Source: Pomacea canaliculata
Lineage: Eukaryota; Mollusca; Gastropoda; Architaenioglossa; Ampullariidae
Reading direction: 5' to 3'
Length of the DNA stretch: 64,000 nucleotides
Assembly (NCBI RefSeq): GCF_003073045.1
Contig: NC_037598.1
Location: 485,501-549,500 of the forward strand
The position numbers and the translations under genes were made by a program. Numbering within the stretch: position 1 is the first letter of the stretch; each line of letters begins with the position of its first letter. Below the pieces are notes generated by a model. It worked only from the letters and a program-made list of their open reading frames with translations, was not told the origin of the DNA and ran no database searches. Positions 25,457-38,488 of this stretch are shown one piece after another.

Positions 25457-28400
25457 TCAGTGCAGAAGTCCAAGAAAGGCAACCACTACAACAACTGTCG
25501 TAAATGTAAGAAGAGGATTGGAGACAACTCCAGCACCTCCACCTCCACCTGCACCTCCACCTGAACATCAGGAAAAAAAGAGTTTTAGGCGTGTGGCCGA
25601 GCAGTCTTACATGAGTGAGTTTGTTAACTTATTACTTAGCAACTTAGTGAGCGTGGTTAAACCAGGCACCAGGCATATCGGGATAGTAACTAAGTCAATG
25701 ATAGTGACCAAAGTTATACCAAAGCTGCTGTTCATACATACATTGAAAACAAACACTGGTAGCACTGGAAGTTAGCTACTCCTCGTTACACTGCCCTTAA
25801 GGTCAGGTTACTGAGGTTCATGTCATTGTATAGCTAGCCATGACATGCAGGAGAATGAGGTGTCCTCACTTATTAGAGTAATAGACAGCAGGTAAGCACT
25901 TAAACATACGCTACCTTTTGTATCGGCTTTTGGTCCGGCGGAAGTGACGGTGTCTGATTTGTTGTTGGTGGCTTCTGGTCCGGCGGAAGTGAAGGTGTCT
26001 GTGTTGTTGGTGGCTTCTGGTCCGGCGGAAGTGAAGGTGTCTGTGTTGTTGGTGGCTTCTGGTCCGGCGGAAGTGAAGGTGTCTGTGTTGTTGGTGGCTT
26101 CTGGTCCGGCGGAAGTGAAGGTGTCTGTGTTGTTGGTGGCTTCTGGTCCGGCGGAAGTGAAGGTGTCTGTGTTGTTGGTGGCTTCTGGTCCGGCGGAAGT
26201 GAAAGTGTGTGATATGTTGTGGGTGGTTTTTGGTCCAGCGGAAGTGAAGGTGTGTGATATGTTGTGGGTGGTTTTTGGTCCGGCGGAAGTGAAGGTGTGT
26301 GATATGTTGTGGGTGGTTTTTGGTCCAGCGGAAGTGAAGGTGTGTGATATGTTGTGGGTGGTTTTTGGTCCGGCGGAAGTGAAAGTGTGTGATATGTTGT
26401 GGGTGGTTTTTGGTCCGGCGGAAGTGAAAGTGTGTGATATGTTGTGGGTGGTTTTTGGTCCGGCGGAAGTGAAAGTGTGTGATATGTTGTGGGCGGCTCT
26501 GTCCGATGTTTTGATAACTGATGGCATGTCAGAGATAGATGAGCTTTTAACTGATGTACTTGCTATCGTAGCTAGACTGGTCCCACTTTCTGTCTCTGAT
26601 ATGACAGCATCTGCTGTGGAGTAGATAGAGATGGGTTCTACTGTACCGACTCTAATCTCTGTTGTAGTACTTTCGACTTTTGTGGTAGGTGCGGCCTGTT
26701 GTGATCCGGTTTCACTGACTACTTCTATGGTTGATATTGTCTGTTGTAAGCTGGTCTCTTTCTCTGCTTCTGTGGCATGTACGGTGTGTAAGGAGTTGGC
26801 ACCGTTCTGTAGTCCTAGTCTGGTTTGTTGTGAGCTGTCCTCACTCTCTGGTTCTGTGCCATTGATCAATTCTATTTAAAAAAAAGTAGGACAGAAACCC
26901 ATAGTTCATATATTTCCTCCGTTAAAAGAGTACCATAATATTACATAAAAGTAAAGTGACTTTTTAAATTAATTCTTGTCAGAAAGACTTTACATGCCTT
27001 TACACCCCAGCCAGAAAGCTAACTTACAGGCCGCGCAGAAAATATTCATCTACAAGATGGCGGCGACACACGTCACCTGGTGGAAACTCGATCGCACAGA
27101 CATCGCTCGTTTTTAACTCTATCGGTCCGGAAGGCTTATACTAGGTCACATTACCCTGTCCGCATGGAAATCCACCGCTTTCAAAAAATCATTAAAAAAT
27201 AACTATAAGAAATAGAAAAAATTTTTTAAATGATAATAAGAGATTGAACTTAGTAAAACAAAAATATTCCTACGTGAATCCTGCATGAATAGTCAATTTT
27301 TTGGTAATCCAAAGCAAATAAGGTAGGTGTAATTGAATTTTCAAAAAATTTTCACACAGGGATGCACAGAATATATCATGCTAGCACAAGTTACACTTCC
27401 AGGAATCACACTTTGATAACTGTATATAAACTTGAAATGATTAAACATTGTTCTTGTCCAAAAAAAAAATCAGATTGATTCATTTAATATTATTATTATC
27501 GGTACGCTAAGAAGGTACAGAGCGGCGCAAAAAAAAATCACTATGGAGCACCGAGTGCCTAATTTTCACCCGTGTTAAAAAATTTATATCTGTTAAACTA
27601 CAAAAAAGACAAACATATGTGATACGCCGTTTAAAAGAGCATTTTAAACACATTTGCGTGGTGTTAATTTCAAGAATTATAGGCTCTGATTTCTTGTAGT
27701 AAGCTCACATGAAAGATAGTAAATGTTTAGATTTCACAACCCGATCGGAATGTCACACGTCAGAAATTAAAGACAATTTTTTACATGATATATACAAGCA
27801 TAAAGTACCAAAAAAGATCATATTTTATTAGAATATACATTAGAATTTAATATTACTCACTGTTTTCTTCTCATTTTCTGTTGTTTGAGTAAAAATCCAC
27901 GTCAAATCGAGCGACCCAAAAAATTTTAAATATGGCGCTCACGTGTAAACAAACTATACACTGCACAAACCACGAGGAAACACATGATTGGTTGAATTAT
28001 TCAGCCTTTAAAGGGAAGCAATCGTTGGAGGAACAAGTCCTGAAGGTTCCCGTGTTTTCTCCCTTGTTTATTCGCTTATTTACGCGTTGTACGTGTCTTA
28101 AAAAAATACAACAATGCATCCCCCACCGGTGGGTGACCCGCACGCCTGATAAGCCGCGGTGAACTGACACCGGTGTCCTCCACGGACCGAATGTCTTAAT
28201 TTACAGTATTACATGAACTATCTGGAGCAGAAATTTAAAATTTTAAATCGCAATAAAAAACAACTTCTCCTCACGTGTCCAGAGTATGTGTTTTTCCAGT
28301 ATGACGGGGAGAAAAATGTGTATTTTGAAAGAATAAATGGCACCCGCCACGACAGTCGGCAAGGCGCGTGGCGGCCATTGTTCGCGTGCCGTGTACCGTG

Positions 28401-30998
28401 TCATCATGAAGCGTAACAGTACTAAACACAATAAAAAATGACACTAAACATCCGTTAACTTAGCCTCTTGCGAAGCGATCTCCTGTTAGTCTCGGCGAGC
28501 CTAAACAATGACTGTGACTAAACCGGAAGCTTTATCGTCTAATGCCTCGTTTTAGTTGTTAATCTGAAATGTGAATAAACCGGAAGCCTTCTTGTCTTAT
28601 GCCTCGTTTTAGTAGCTTACTGGACAAAATCGTCTTCCAGTAGTCCAGGAATATTAGTTCGTGGTTAGTCCATTGACGGAGTAAAAAGGGATCTGTTATT
28701 TTAATATCAATTATGTTCATTGAAAGACCCACCAAATATTTTTGAACACGTAATAAATAAATTTTTGATATGTTTGTCTCCTGTTGTCTGCTTTAGGTAA
28801 AAACATGTCCCGTTAAATTACGAGGTAATGAAAATCGTAGCCTTGGTGTCGGTAGGCATCGAAGCATAAGGCTGAGGCAGAAGATGCTTTTCTTCGTAAA
28901 TGTTAGCGTGTTTATGTAACAGTTACTGTAATTGTAACTATTAAAAAGTCGATAATTTCCTGATTGTTATGTGTCGATAGTATCTTATTGTTATTCATAC
29001 ATTTTAGCTGGAAGTGAAATGGTTAAAATAAGCGACAAACAATTATTAATGTAATAAATAATAAAATTTGTAGAACTATTTCTCTGGTTTGATGGTTTGA
29101 AAGTATTGTAAATTGCTTAATACTCAGACCTACACAATAGTAAAAGGAATTAACAAGGGAATGTTAAAAAACCACCGAGGCCCTAGCAAGTGATAACCAA
29201 ACCCAATTACTATTCGTTAATACATTACAACTGCTCTTATTGTATTACCCAAACAAACGTTTTGGTTCTTCATTTATTATTTATTATTTGCTTGAGTGTC
29301 ATATTTCTCTCATCACCCTTAAGTAAAAGTTTAGGCTGACTAAGAAGAGTAAAGTATCCAGAGCAAAATTTAAATACTTACTCTTTATTTTCAACCACTC
29401 CCCCCACCTATTCTACAGGTAAAATTAATTAACATATTATAGATTAAAATATATATGTTTTCTATCGTTGTTTCAAATTTGAATCCACTCTGTCGAGTAG
29501 ATTACAAATAAAAATTGTGTGCCGGTATCTATGTTTACCAAAAGCCTAGTATACAAATGTCTTCGTGCCTTATCCGGACCTTTGTCATCTTTCTAAAACT
29601 AGGATGATACTTGTGATGTTAAGAGTCTTGAACAAGACAGAGGCCAGCAAAGAAATTGTTTCGCTTCAGTTTTGCTTAGATTTTCTATAACCACTCACTA
29701 AAGCGATATATATATATATTTAATATTAAAGTCATATAATAAAAGACCAATTTTGAAAAATTAATTTTAAACTAACTTTGGACTTGCAGAAGTTGTCTCA
29801 ATCTAGATAAGTGTTAGAAACGGACCTGCCATATTTTGTTCTTGTGATTTTGATTTCAGATCGAAAAGCTGCGTGATGTATTTAATCACCTTTTGCCAGT
29901 GATGGAAGTGTGTATTCTTTAAACGGAAAAGGTGGACTTAAAATATATACTTTGCCATCTTGTAATAAACCATAGGTAAAACCTTAGTTTAACACACACG
30001 GCATGCTGATGATAGTGTCATTAAAGAATATATTGCATACATCTATATCCTAGTATGTGCGACTTTAAATCTTGCATTTTAACATCATCATTTTAACTGA
30101 ACAGCACCAGGAGAAAAAGCTACATGAATATCAATGCTGACAAACTTAAATGATTGTAGAACTGATAAGACAAAGGTCAGCTTTAGACACTGTGTCCTTA
30201 GATGACCCTTCCCTGCTCAGACCTCACTGAAGTCAGATGGAAGTCACAGACTCGATCGCTTTTTGTGCTGTTGATGTTTGGGGTCCTGCTTCTCGAAATG
30301 CATTAAGAAGGTGGGAAGATTATACATATAGAGTTTGCATTCTGTCTTAAAGAAGTTATAGGAAGCAGATGAAAAAGCTAAGCTTTTGGTGACTGGGGAG
30401 TAAATCGTTAGGGGCCGCACTTTTTTCCAGGGCCAGATACCTTGCGCATTCTGTCTCCATTGCATGCTTTGCTCTGTAAGAGCTTAGGAAACAATTCAGA
30501 AACTGAATCATTTGTAAAAAAAAACATTTCGTCACATGATAATCTGCCCTGATGGCTGTTTTAACCACTCAGCTATACACTCCGCAAGATAGAAAGCTAC
30601 GGAAAGGGTGGAAAGAACTACATTTATTCAATTAGATATCTAATATCTAATCTATTACAGTTCACCCCTTCTTGCTTCTTGCTTTTTCTTGGTAATTGAA
30701 ACTAGGCACGCAAACACACACACACACACAAGCAGAACAAACTGTCAGTGAAGCAGCCACTATACTTCAGATAAAACAAAGCCATGGAATTAGCTTTAGA
30801 GAAGAAAAGAGGGAGGAAAAAACTTAGAGACTTTGATCGTTTCCTTAACTACAGCTTTCTTGCTATTGCTTCCTAAACTAGTTCATCTTCTGGAAATGAA
30901 GAAAAAAACAACATACTAACATGTAAAAAAAGTATGAAATACATACCAACATGTAGAAGAAGAAATAAGTAAGAAACAACGAACAACCTGACTGCCAT
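25457..30998 (-). CDS. Mucin-like tandem-repeat GPI-anchored glycoprotein
   Basis: Three exons join in phase 1: 30998-30947, 26871-25915 and 25560-25457. They encode 370 residues. Exon 1 is the leader MAVRLFVVSYLFLLLHV (GTATGT donor). Exon 2 begins ELINGTEPESEDSS, runs through a Thr/Ser-rich region, then 13 repeats: seven units of THNISHTFTSAGPKT type (15 residues), five of TNNTDTFTSAGPEA (14 residues) and one diverged copy with NNKSDT. Almost every unit carries an N-glycosylation sequon (NIS, NNT or NKS) plus Thr/Ser clusters for O-glycans. Exon 3 encodes a Gly-rich linker (GGGAGGGGGAG), then NPLLTFTTVVVVVAFLGLLH ending at the stop, as in a GPI signal. A TATA box lies upstream and AATAAA downstream. 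The opposite strand is also open across the repeats for 226 codons, which is a by-product of the array. The exact repeat number may be an assembly estimate. A surface or mucus coat role is inferred. Confidence 0.86.
25925..26500. repeat. Coding minisatellite, 42- and 45-bp units
   Basis: Thirteen head-to-tail units lie inside exon 2 of the mucin gene: six of 42-bp type and seven of 45-bp type, meeting at a single switch point. Copies within each type are almost identical. In the 45-bp set two variable sites (TCCAG versus TCCGG, GAAGG versus GAAAG) are shared between neighbours. This points to unequal crossover or conversion and to a dimeric duplication step. Confidence 0.93.
26872..30946. other. 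Intron 1 of the tandem-repeat mucin gene
   Basis: 4.07 kb. A GC-richer island at 27020-27180 contains ACAAGATGGCGGCG, a match to the YY1 core-promoter motif, followed by a 19-codon open frame on +. A second GC-richer patch lies at 27900-28420. The island could be an old promoter or part of a DNA transposon. The rest is AT-rich. Confidence 0.4.
28514..28620. repeat. 57-bp imperfect tandem duplication
   Basis: Two copies sharing TAAACCGGAAGC and ATGCCTCGTTTTAGT start at 28514 and 28571. They differ at several sites, so the duplication is not recent. Confidence 0.85.
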
Positions 30999-31053
30999 CG
31001 TTCATTTGGTTACATATTTTTACTCGCAAGACAATAGTATTTTATCAGCTTCC

Positions 31054-31061
31054 TTTTTATA
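31054..31061 (-). promoter_or_regulatory. TATA box of the tandem-repeat mucin gene
   Basis: TATAAAAA on the minus strand lies 56 bases upstream of the ATG at 30998. It implies a 5' UTR of about 30 bases. An E-box CACGTG is just upstream (31071-31076). Confidence 0.72.
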
Positions 31062-31111
31062 TCAGTAGAGCACGTGGAGGTCTCCTCTTCACAGGACTGT
31101 CATTGGCTTAC

Positions 31112-31232
31112 TTGTCTTATCAACGTGTTCTTCTATAAACCGGCCATTGAGACTCTCCATCACACACTTCTTCATGACATCAACTAGCTTATCGCCAATG
31201 GCATTAAGAGATGCTTGGGTTGCCATCCTCCC
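31112..31232 (-). CDS. Candidate exon, unknown protein
   Basis: The acceptor GTTCTCAG and donor GTAAGC bound an open minus-strand frame with an ATG at 31226. The 38 codons encode a charged, amphipathic segment (MATQASLNAIGDKLVDVMKK, then CVMESLNGRFIEEHVDKT) and end in phase 1. It is not a signal peptide. It lies only 50 bases upstream of the TATA box of the mucin gene on the same strand, so it may be the end of another gene or an alternative 5' exon. No family is recognised. Confidence 0.22.
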
Positions 31233-31239
31233 CTGAGAA

Positions 31240-34200
31240 CTCTCATGATGAGACCAGTTCACCAAAACAGAGGGCAGACAGTGCACCCTGTAGAATAGAT
31301 TGCACATTAGCTCGCCTACCCTCAGATACATTAAAATTCATCAATATAATTGGTCTATTTATTACTATTGTGTATTGAGTTCACTTAGGATTTATTTAAA
31401 AAAAAAAAAATTTTCTTTTCAAAGATTTGCGGTCCTTTTATTTACTAGATTATTGTCTTGTAATGAACAGTTATTGTTGTCTCGAAAGGCGCATGAAACC
31501 AAACAAAAATAAGTCAGACAGAGGAGGTTAGTAAAACGCATCTCAGGGAAAATGTGTGTAATTGAAATTACCTACATCTTTGACGATTACAGGTATCATC
31601 CAGGATAAGGAATGCCTATCAGCATCTCTTTGTCTTTTGTTGCATTAAACTAAACATGTTTGTCTGGAGAAACTTATACACCCATCTATAACTTGTGTCC
31701 GGAAGACAAAAGGCGGTTCGTAGCTGTTACATTTTAATGAGTTATTGTTTGTTGATTTTCGCAAAAAGCTGCACCGCCGACACACTAGTATAAGAAATTA
31801 TTACAAGGACTCATGCGCAAACACGTGCACAAACATGATCAAATACAGAAACAAGCAGACACATTAGACACATGCACCACTTCTCTCTTTTTTTGTTACA
31901 TACAACCACACACACATGAGTTTACCATTCATTAAATTAACCAGAATGTTTTTCAAACCAATCTAATCTTTACCATGAACTGCTTTTAGTAGCTTAAACA
32001 GCATTTCGAATTCTTGAGTTTTAGGTAGCCCGGTTGTTGAAAGGTTAAAATGCAGGTCTTTTTAATAGTTGTAGCTGCCAGCTACACCTACCATCTCCAT
32101 GACAACGCACTTATTTTTAATGTCTTATCTCGCACCTGACCGACATGACGCAGCTCACCCACACACTGACACAGACATGAGTACACACAGACACATACAG
32201 GTACAGCAAAAAAAAAAAAATTAATAATTCACCAGTGTTTGTATTGTAATTACTGCGGCATAAAATACATTCTTAGCTTAAATCCTTTATTTCAGAATTC
32301 ATTAAAGTAGTCATGTTACTGGGATAGCTCTGGGATATATGCGAATATAACAAATTGTTTCTTATTGCTTCCTCGAGAAACATAGGTTAGCAAGGAATAA
32401 CAATACGTGTTAAGCAATATCCGATCACGTGTAAGTGTAGCCATCATCAATCGTACAGTAATTGAACCCTTTACCTATTGACGTGTACTGTATGGAGGCA
32501 TCCTAAAGTCAAAGTTGAAACATCAGAAGTACAGGCCCTTTATTGTGATGAACATTGTCTAGTACACCTTTATGTAAGCATGTTGAGAAAATTTATGATC
32601 TACACGTTCATTAAAAACATAAACCATAATAAAAGAGAAAGAATTGTTACTTTTGAATATAATTACATCTGATGTTGCAATACTTTAAAAAATGAAATAA
32701 AGTCGCTTTGATGTTAGGTTACAGAAAATCTAAGCATCTAACTAATAATCATTGATTGACTCAGCCAGTAAGTCCACGTGCACCCACACACACGCACACG
32801 CGCACACAAATTCTGTGTCTCTCAAGAAATACAGCTTCAACACCCATCTATAACTGTATTTCAGGTACATTAACTAAATTATAAATATCTTACCTTGTCT
32901 TTTTATAAGTCATGTTCTGTTTTAAAACTTTGTGTCGTTTAAAAACAAGATTTATTATATGGTAGCAAGAAGAAAAATAGCTTTTTATTCGCCACACATC
33001 ATGAGATGACTCACTGTTCTTGTCAGTGTGGGTGGAGTGTTTCTTTTAAACAAACCTCTCCCACTGCTCGTCGTTCATGACAGAGAGGAAACAGCTTATC
33101 ACTAAGAGGACACTTGATACCTCGGTAACTCTGTTCACAACCTTAGAGCACTCCTAGGTCAGGAACAGTGTTAGGTCAAGGTGAGCTGGGAAACAAACTT
33201 TTAGACAAGACTACACACATGCTGTAGGTACAGCAAACCCAGTAATTTTATCTCTCGTTTCTCAACCACGAGTGCATTATTTTTCACTTGTATTGAGACA
33301 TACAGTGGCGAGAGGGGGGGGGAAAGAGAAGATAGAGAAAGAGAGGGGAAGAGAAGAGGAAGGGACGATGACAGTTACTTAGGTTGATAGCAAAATACAT
33401 GGAACATTTTTTTTTTTTTGAGACTACAGAACTAAATTTTACGAGAATAAAAAGTAACAACTCTGTAAATGAATAGTAAAGCAAAATGAGAAGTATCAAA
33501 GGAATTTTAACAGAATTTTATACTGTGAGTACAGGTTTTCTTCCACTATCTACTCCTGGGTGATAAGGATAACAGAAGGACGAGACAAAATATCATCTTG
33601 AATCTCGATAAAAAAAAACCCACACACACACAGAAAGTGTCACACACAGACGGTTGCATATATCAAAAATCATGTACCACAAAAGCAAGAACATACAGAT
33701 GTATAAGAGAATGATATTTCTTGTACAAATTGAGACTGTTTTTAATTTATATAAAGTAAACAATTTCTTGCTCACAAAAAGCTCTTGTGTTCGACATTCC
33801 AATTCTTGCTCATTTGAAAATAATCAATATAATTAATTACCGCTTAGGATTTCATAGCTCATTTTTTTCTTTGACATGCAATCTGGTACAACCCTGACAG
33901 AGTTCATCTTCATTTAAAACTATTGTCTCAGCTATTTATAGCTTCATTATGTCACATCCCTTATAATAAACGCAAACAAGAAAGGATGACTCATGTCAAT
34001 AGTCGCAATATCTGAAGTGGAGAAAATAAATATATATTTGTCTACCATGTCTAATGCATGGATCATAGTTTGATGCGTTCTAAAATAAAAGTGACAAGAA
34101 ACATAATTCACACAAACAAGTGCAAAATATTCTGAAAATGAAGTAACAGATCACAAAAGCCACGCACATAGCAAATGCATCATAGTGACAAAAAGTCCAT

Positions 34201-34275
34201 GATAATGTGATTGTTATTCATTTTGTAAACTGAATTCATAACGTGAAAGTATCTCTTATACTTCTTTTAACACAG
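31240..34275. other. Spacer, no gene seen
   Basis: AT-rich with poly-A, poly-T and short CA runs. No supported coding sequence. Confidence 0.4.
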
Positions 34276-34566
34276 TCTACAAAATTTGAAGCATTCAGAG
34301 CATTGGCGCTGGAAAAGGAAGAAGTACTGCAGTGTACACTCTGTCAATCAGGAAGGAAGAATACACAAGATCAAGCAGACAGAAGGTCACTAAGAGAGTT
34401 CATCGCGGGGAGAGACAATCAGTTCAGAATCGTAAGACGCAAGCAACGCGTGGCAACGGTCGTGATGGCAGAAGTGAGGCAGCTCCACAGCGCGGCGCCT
34501 GCCAATACAAACAATGTTGTAGACTGCAAGTTTGTGTCGACATTATCTAATCACTTTTGTCAGTAA
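34276..34566 (+). CDS. Candidate terminal exon, basic protein of unknown family
   Basis: A good acceptor (CTTCTTTTAACACAG) is followed by a 97-codon open frame to a TAA. The composition is protein-like and much GC-richer than its surroundings: an Arg/Gln-rich middle (RRSLREFIAGRDNQFRIVRR) and Cys near both ends (CTLC, VDCK, HFCQ). No leader or upstream exon was found. Another frame is open over part of the same stretch, so coding status is unproven. A (GAT)n-rich tract follows directly. Confidence 0.28.
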   Translation, partial: STKFEAFRALALEKEEVLQCTLCQSGRKNTQDQADRRSLREFIAGRDNQFRIVRRKQRVATVVMAEVRQLHSAAPANTNNVVDCKFVSTLSNHFCQ

Positions 34567-34574
34567 CAAGATAT

Positions 34575-34690
34575 GATGAGATGATGATGATGATTGTGGT
34601 GTGGTGGTGGTGGAGGATAGTAGGGGGATGGTGGATTGATGATGATGATTGGTGGAGGTGGGGGTGGTGGTGGAAATGGATGATGGATGA

Positions 34691-34723
<33 letters not shown>
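34575..34723. repeat. (GAT)/(GGTGGT) simple-repeat tract
   Basis: Degenerate GATGAT and GTGGTGGTGG arrays, ending in about ten perfect GAT units (34693-34723). Confidence 0.9.
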
Positions 34724-34729
34724 TGTACA

Positions 34730-37700
34730 GAATGGTCTGTACTTTAGCTGCCCACTAAGTAATGTGCCTTTTACTGATATATTATATCAGTGTGGGTCCG
34801 TTGCTTCACATTACTGATATTACATAAGTGTGCCGCCAATAATGATTACTCAGGGAAAAAGCAGTAGACTTGGCTTAATCTGAATACACTGAGTTTAGGG
34901 TTTCTGACAGGATATACTAAGATTGGCGAATATATGAAAAGACTGATAATTAACAAGAACACAATGTCCCCTGTGGTGGATTGGCTGGAGCTGGTGTGGT
35001 CTGTGATGCTCCTGTGTTGGTGTTGCTGTATTCCTGCTGTTTGTGTCTGTGTTTACTGTTGTAACTATAGCGGACAATGATCCTGATAGAAGAACGAAAA
35101 ACCATATCTTCATTGAGAAATGGTTCAGTCATTCATCCGACTTATCCCCGACACTCATCTAGACTTTTAATCCCCAGACTTCATCCCAGACTCTAATTCC
35201 TAAATAAATCCTTAATATAAAAATTTGAAGTCAGCAAAATTTAATTGAATTCAAATTCAAAATATGCTTTTAATTCAACGTCATTTGACATCTACAACAT
35301 TGTTAAAGTTCATATAAGCTAGTAAATTTAATGTCCTTCAAAACATTTGATATGAAATTGTTCTTGAGTGTCGGGGATGAATGTCGGGATGAAGTGTGGG
35401 GATGAAGTGTCTGGGATTAAGGACTGGACACTAGAGAATACATTTTGAATTTAACGAGAGGGTATTTTTTATATTATTCTTTAGTTTTTTATTTTAAGAG
35501 GGAGAAATAGTGTTAGTTATTTACAATTTGTGTACAGTGATTATTTGCTTTTGCCTTAATGAGGAGATTGTTCAAGCGCTATATATGCTCAAAAACGCTA
35601 AAAGGAAATATTGAATTGATTGCTTTCCCTTATTTTTGGTATAAGGTGCATGTCTCCATAAAACTGAATTTGGACAAAACGAGGAGATAGTTTTAATTAT
35701 TTGAGTGCTTGTTGAATTCCCTAAAAATACATATTTTTATATTTCTTCATTGCTGGTAGCATTATCCCTTGGTGTGTTGTGCGTTGATGTGTTATCATAT
35801 GGTTATTTGTAGACATGACGTTTTGTTATTCGTTGGCTAGGGCGGGCGACGATTGGTTCATTTGGGTGGTGCTTCTGTGGCACTTGACTCTCGCTTTCCG
35901 TGTGCTTACCTCCGTTCTCGTCTAGGCGTTCAATGCTATCATAACGCGAAGCTGCCCTAGTCTCCCTCGAATGCATGGGCAGCTGTGAGTTGCCAAGGCC
36001 GAATTACCCGCATTGAGCGACGGTTTGTCGGTTAGTAGAAAGAATATTATGTTCTAGGGTGTTTTATGATTATGCGTAAACTAAATCCAGAAAGAGGAGT
36101 ATCACACAGACAATGGGGAAGGTTAAACATAAACTTAGGTTAGATTCTCAATACCTAAACTTAGTTTAAAGGAGTATTTGGAAATTAGAAATAAGAGAAA
36201 GTCGATGTTGGCTCTTTCAACTTTCGTATACTCGGCTCGAATCAATTCCGGGTCTCCTTAGTATACTAACAGTGCTAGTTCTCAACATTAATATATGAAT
36301 ATAATCCACTTAATACTGATCGTAACACTACCTCAAGCATGTGCCATTTACAGGCTCTAAGTGTTCGTTTTTAAAGTGGTGCTCATGACGCAGCAAATCC
36401 AGCCACGAGGAAGTTATTGTGAGAAGTTGTTGTGCTTTATGAGAGGTAAGTGTAGGTTCTTGTAGGATCATTTTTTGTTGTAAAACTTTAGCTGTTCGCG
36501 TCGTTCTTCCTCTAGTGTTCGTACTCGCTCCATACTCCATTGTATATTCTTCTCTCTAAGCTTATCTAGCGGTCTCACAATCGGACACGTTGATCTATGG
36601 ACATTAAGCGCGACAACAGGCCGCAGTCTTCCTGGTTAAACTTTTTATTATTGCTCAATCGTTCAGAGATGTGGAGGGATCTTTGTTACTACTGCTACGC
36701 ATATTCAGTATTTTTATTCAGAAATTACTAAACTTCTAGAAACCAAGTATCACAGTCTTACCGAGTCAGAGAAGGAGATATTACATGATTAGGCTACTTC
36801 AAGTGAGAGAATGGCATCATTGTAAAACTGGTGCGAAGCGCTCACTGCAGATTTGGTGGTTGATGTTACTTACTGGTTTCTACATACTTTTCTGACACTC
36901 TGTTTTATAAAAGTCAGTCTTCCTAGTTATACTCGTATTGCTTGTAGTCGTTTCTCTTTCAGAGATTCCATGTGGCTAGAGTTCATCTTATGAGGACGAA
37001 GTGCTCACGTAACTGTTTCGCTCTTCCCATCGGGCCGGAGTCCTGGGAAGGACTATGTGGGAGCATTTTTTGAACGCGATTAATACAAGATATGCAGGCT
37101 ATGACATCCTGAAAATGTTACTTGCAAGATATTGTAGAGTACTTCACTTCTTTCTCCTGGATTTCTGTTGTCTACAGGAGTAACAATAACAGATGCTAAT
37201 GTAACATTATTCTTACTATAGGGCTACGGGCCTAATAAGATGAATAGCTTTCGCAAACGTTTATTGACCTTAGTACGAGGAGCGTGATCGTCACGATCTT
37301 CGACTCTTCGTGGTTTGATTTGTGATTGTAGGTGGTGTATCTACTGAAATTGTAGCAATATTACATTTAATGTATACTTATTTTTTTTATTAATGTGTGA
37401 AAGCATTTACTACCATTCATTAGGAGCTTGTGCAGCCAGTTAGACCTTTTAGGAGAATCGAGGTATCGGATGGGTCTGTAAATATCATGTTGATACTGAA
37501 GTAACTGTCGTTGCAGCTTTTACATGGGAGCAGCAGTGATTTACAAACGTGCTTTTTCACACACTATGAACTAAACTCTTTGGGCGGATGAGTGAATACT
37601 GATAAATGGGAGCTTAGGCAAGTATTGCATCTCTAGTTCGGCGTGTGTATTAAAGAACTACAGGACTTGTATCATAGATACGAAAATGATGTCTTGGGAT

Positions 37701-38430
37701 ATAGGCGAAGCGACAAGAAGAGGGTTGAGACTTATTCTATTTCTATTTTAATTCAGCTTGTGCTCCAGGTCTGTTTTATTCTACGCAAGACATGTCGATA
37801 TTTAATGGTTAATCCAGTGGCACAGCAGTGACACGACAAGTACCAGAAATAAAAAACACGCACATCCTCGCTATACAGATATGATTCACAGGCGACACCA
37901 TGTGTTCAGGGTCAACAAAGTTAAGAGGATGACAGAGAATTATTGAATAGTCTGTTGCTGGGCTTATTTGGCTTTTTTTTAACTTGACCAATCTTTGCGA
38001 TTTTACAAGCAGCTCGGTATTTGTTTTTGGACACGATCATTAGGTGAAGCCTATATATTCATTGTGGCTGCTGTGGAAACTTGTTCCCGACAGGTGGGGA
38101 ATGCTAAGGGTTCTTTGATACTAAAAAGCGTAATCGAGCATCACAGCGGACTTTGGAAAAATTAGACATCCCTACTGACTACCAATGACTCATAACAGAT
38201 GCCACACACCATGACTTCACTTCTCACTAGAATATTTAACATTGGCCTGCAATGTAGCCTTACTTTACTAATGGAAGGACTATTCTCTTTTCCTTATTCT
38301 ATCAACCATAGTAAAATGCAATAGAGTTGGATGATTTATCTGTGCTATTTGAAGGCGATTTCAGGGTATTCTAAAAAGTGTTAGTTGCTATATTACTTTT
38401 AGTATAAGGAGTTTACTTGGTATTCGAGCA
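34730..38430. other. Spacer, no gene seen
   Basis: No supported exon. The text has fewer simple repeats and somewhat more CpG than neighbouring stretches by eye (not counted formally). Confidence 0.35.
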
Positions 38431-38488
38431 CGGCTAGGTAGGGGTGTTCGGTGTGTGTGCTAGGGCCTTTCAGATTGTTGTACTACTG

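Noticed and set aside
25925-26500. Repeat array as a possible CRISPR
   Set aside because: Units are head-to-tail coding repeats without unique spacers, in eukaryotic DNA.
25944-26624. 226-codon + strand open frame with repeats
   Set aside because: It is the antisense of the mucin repeat array. The minus strand has a leader exon, phase-matched splice sites, sequons and a GPI tail; the + frame has none.
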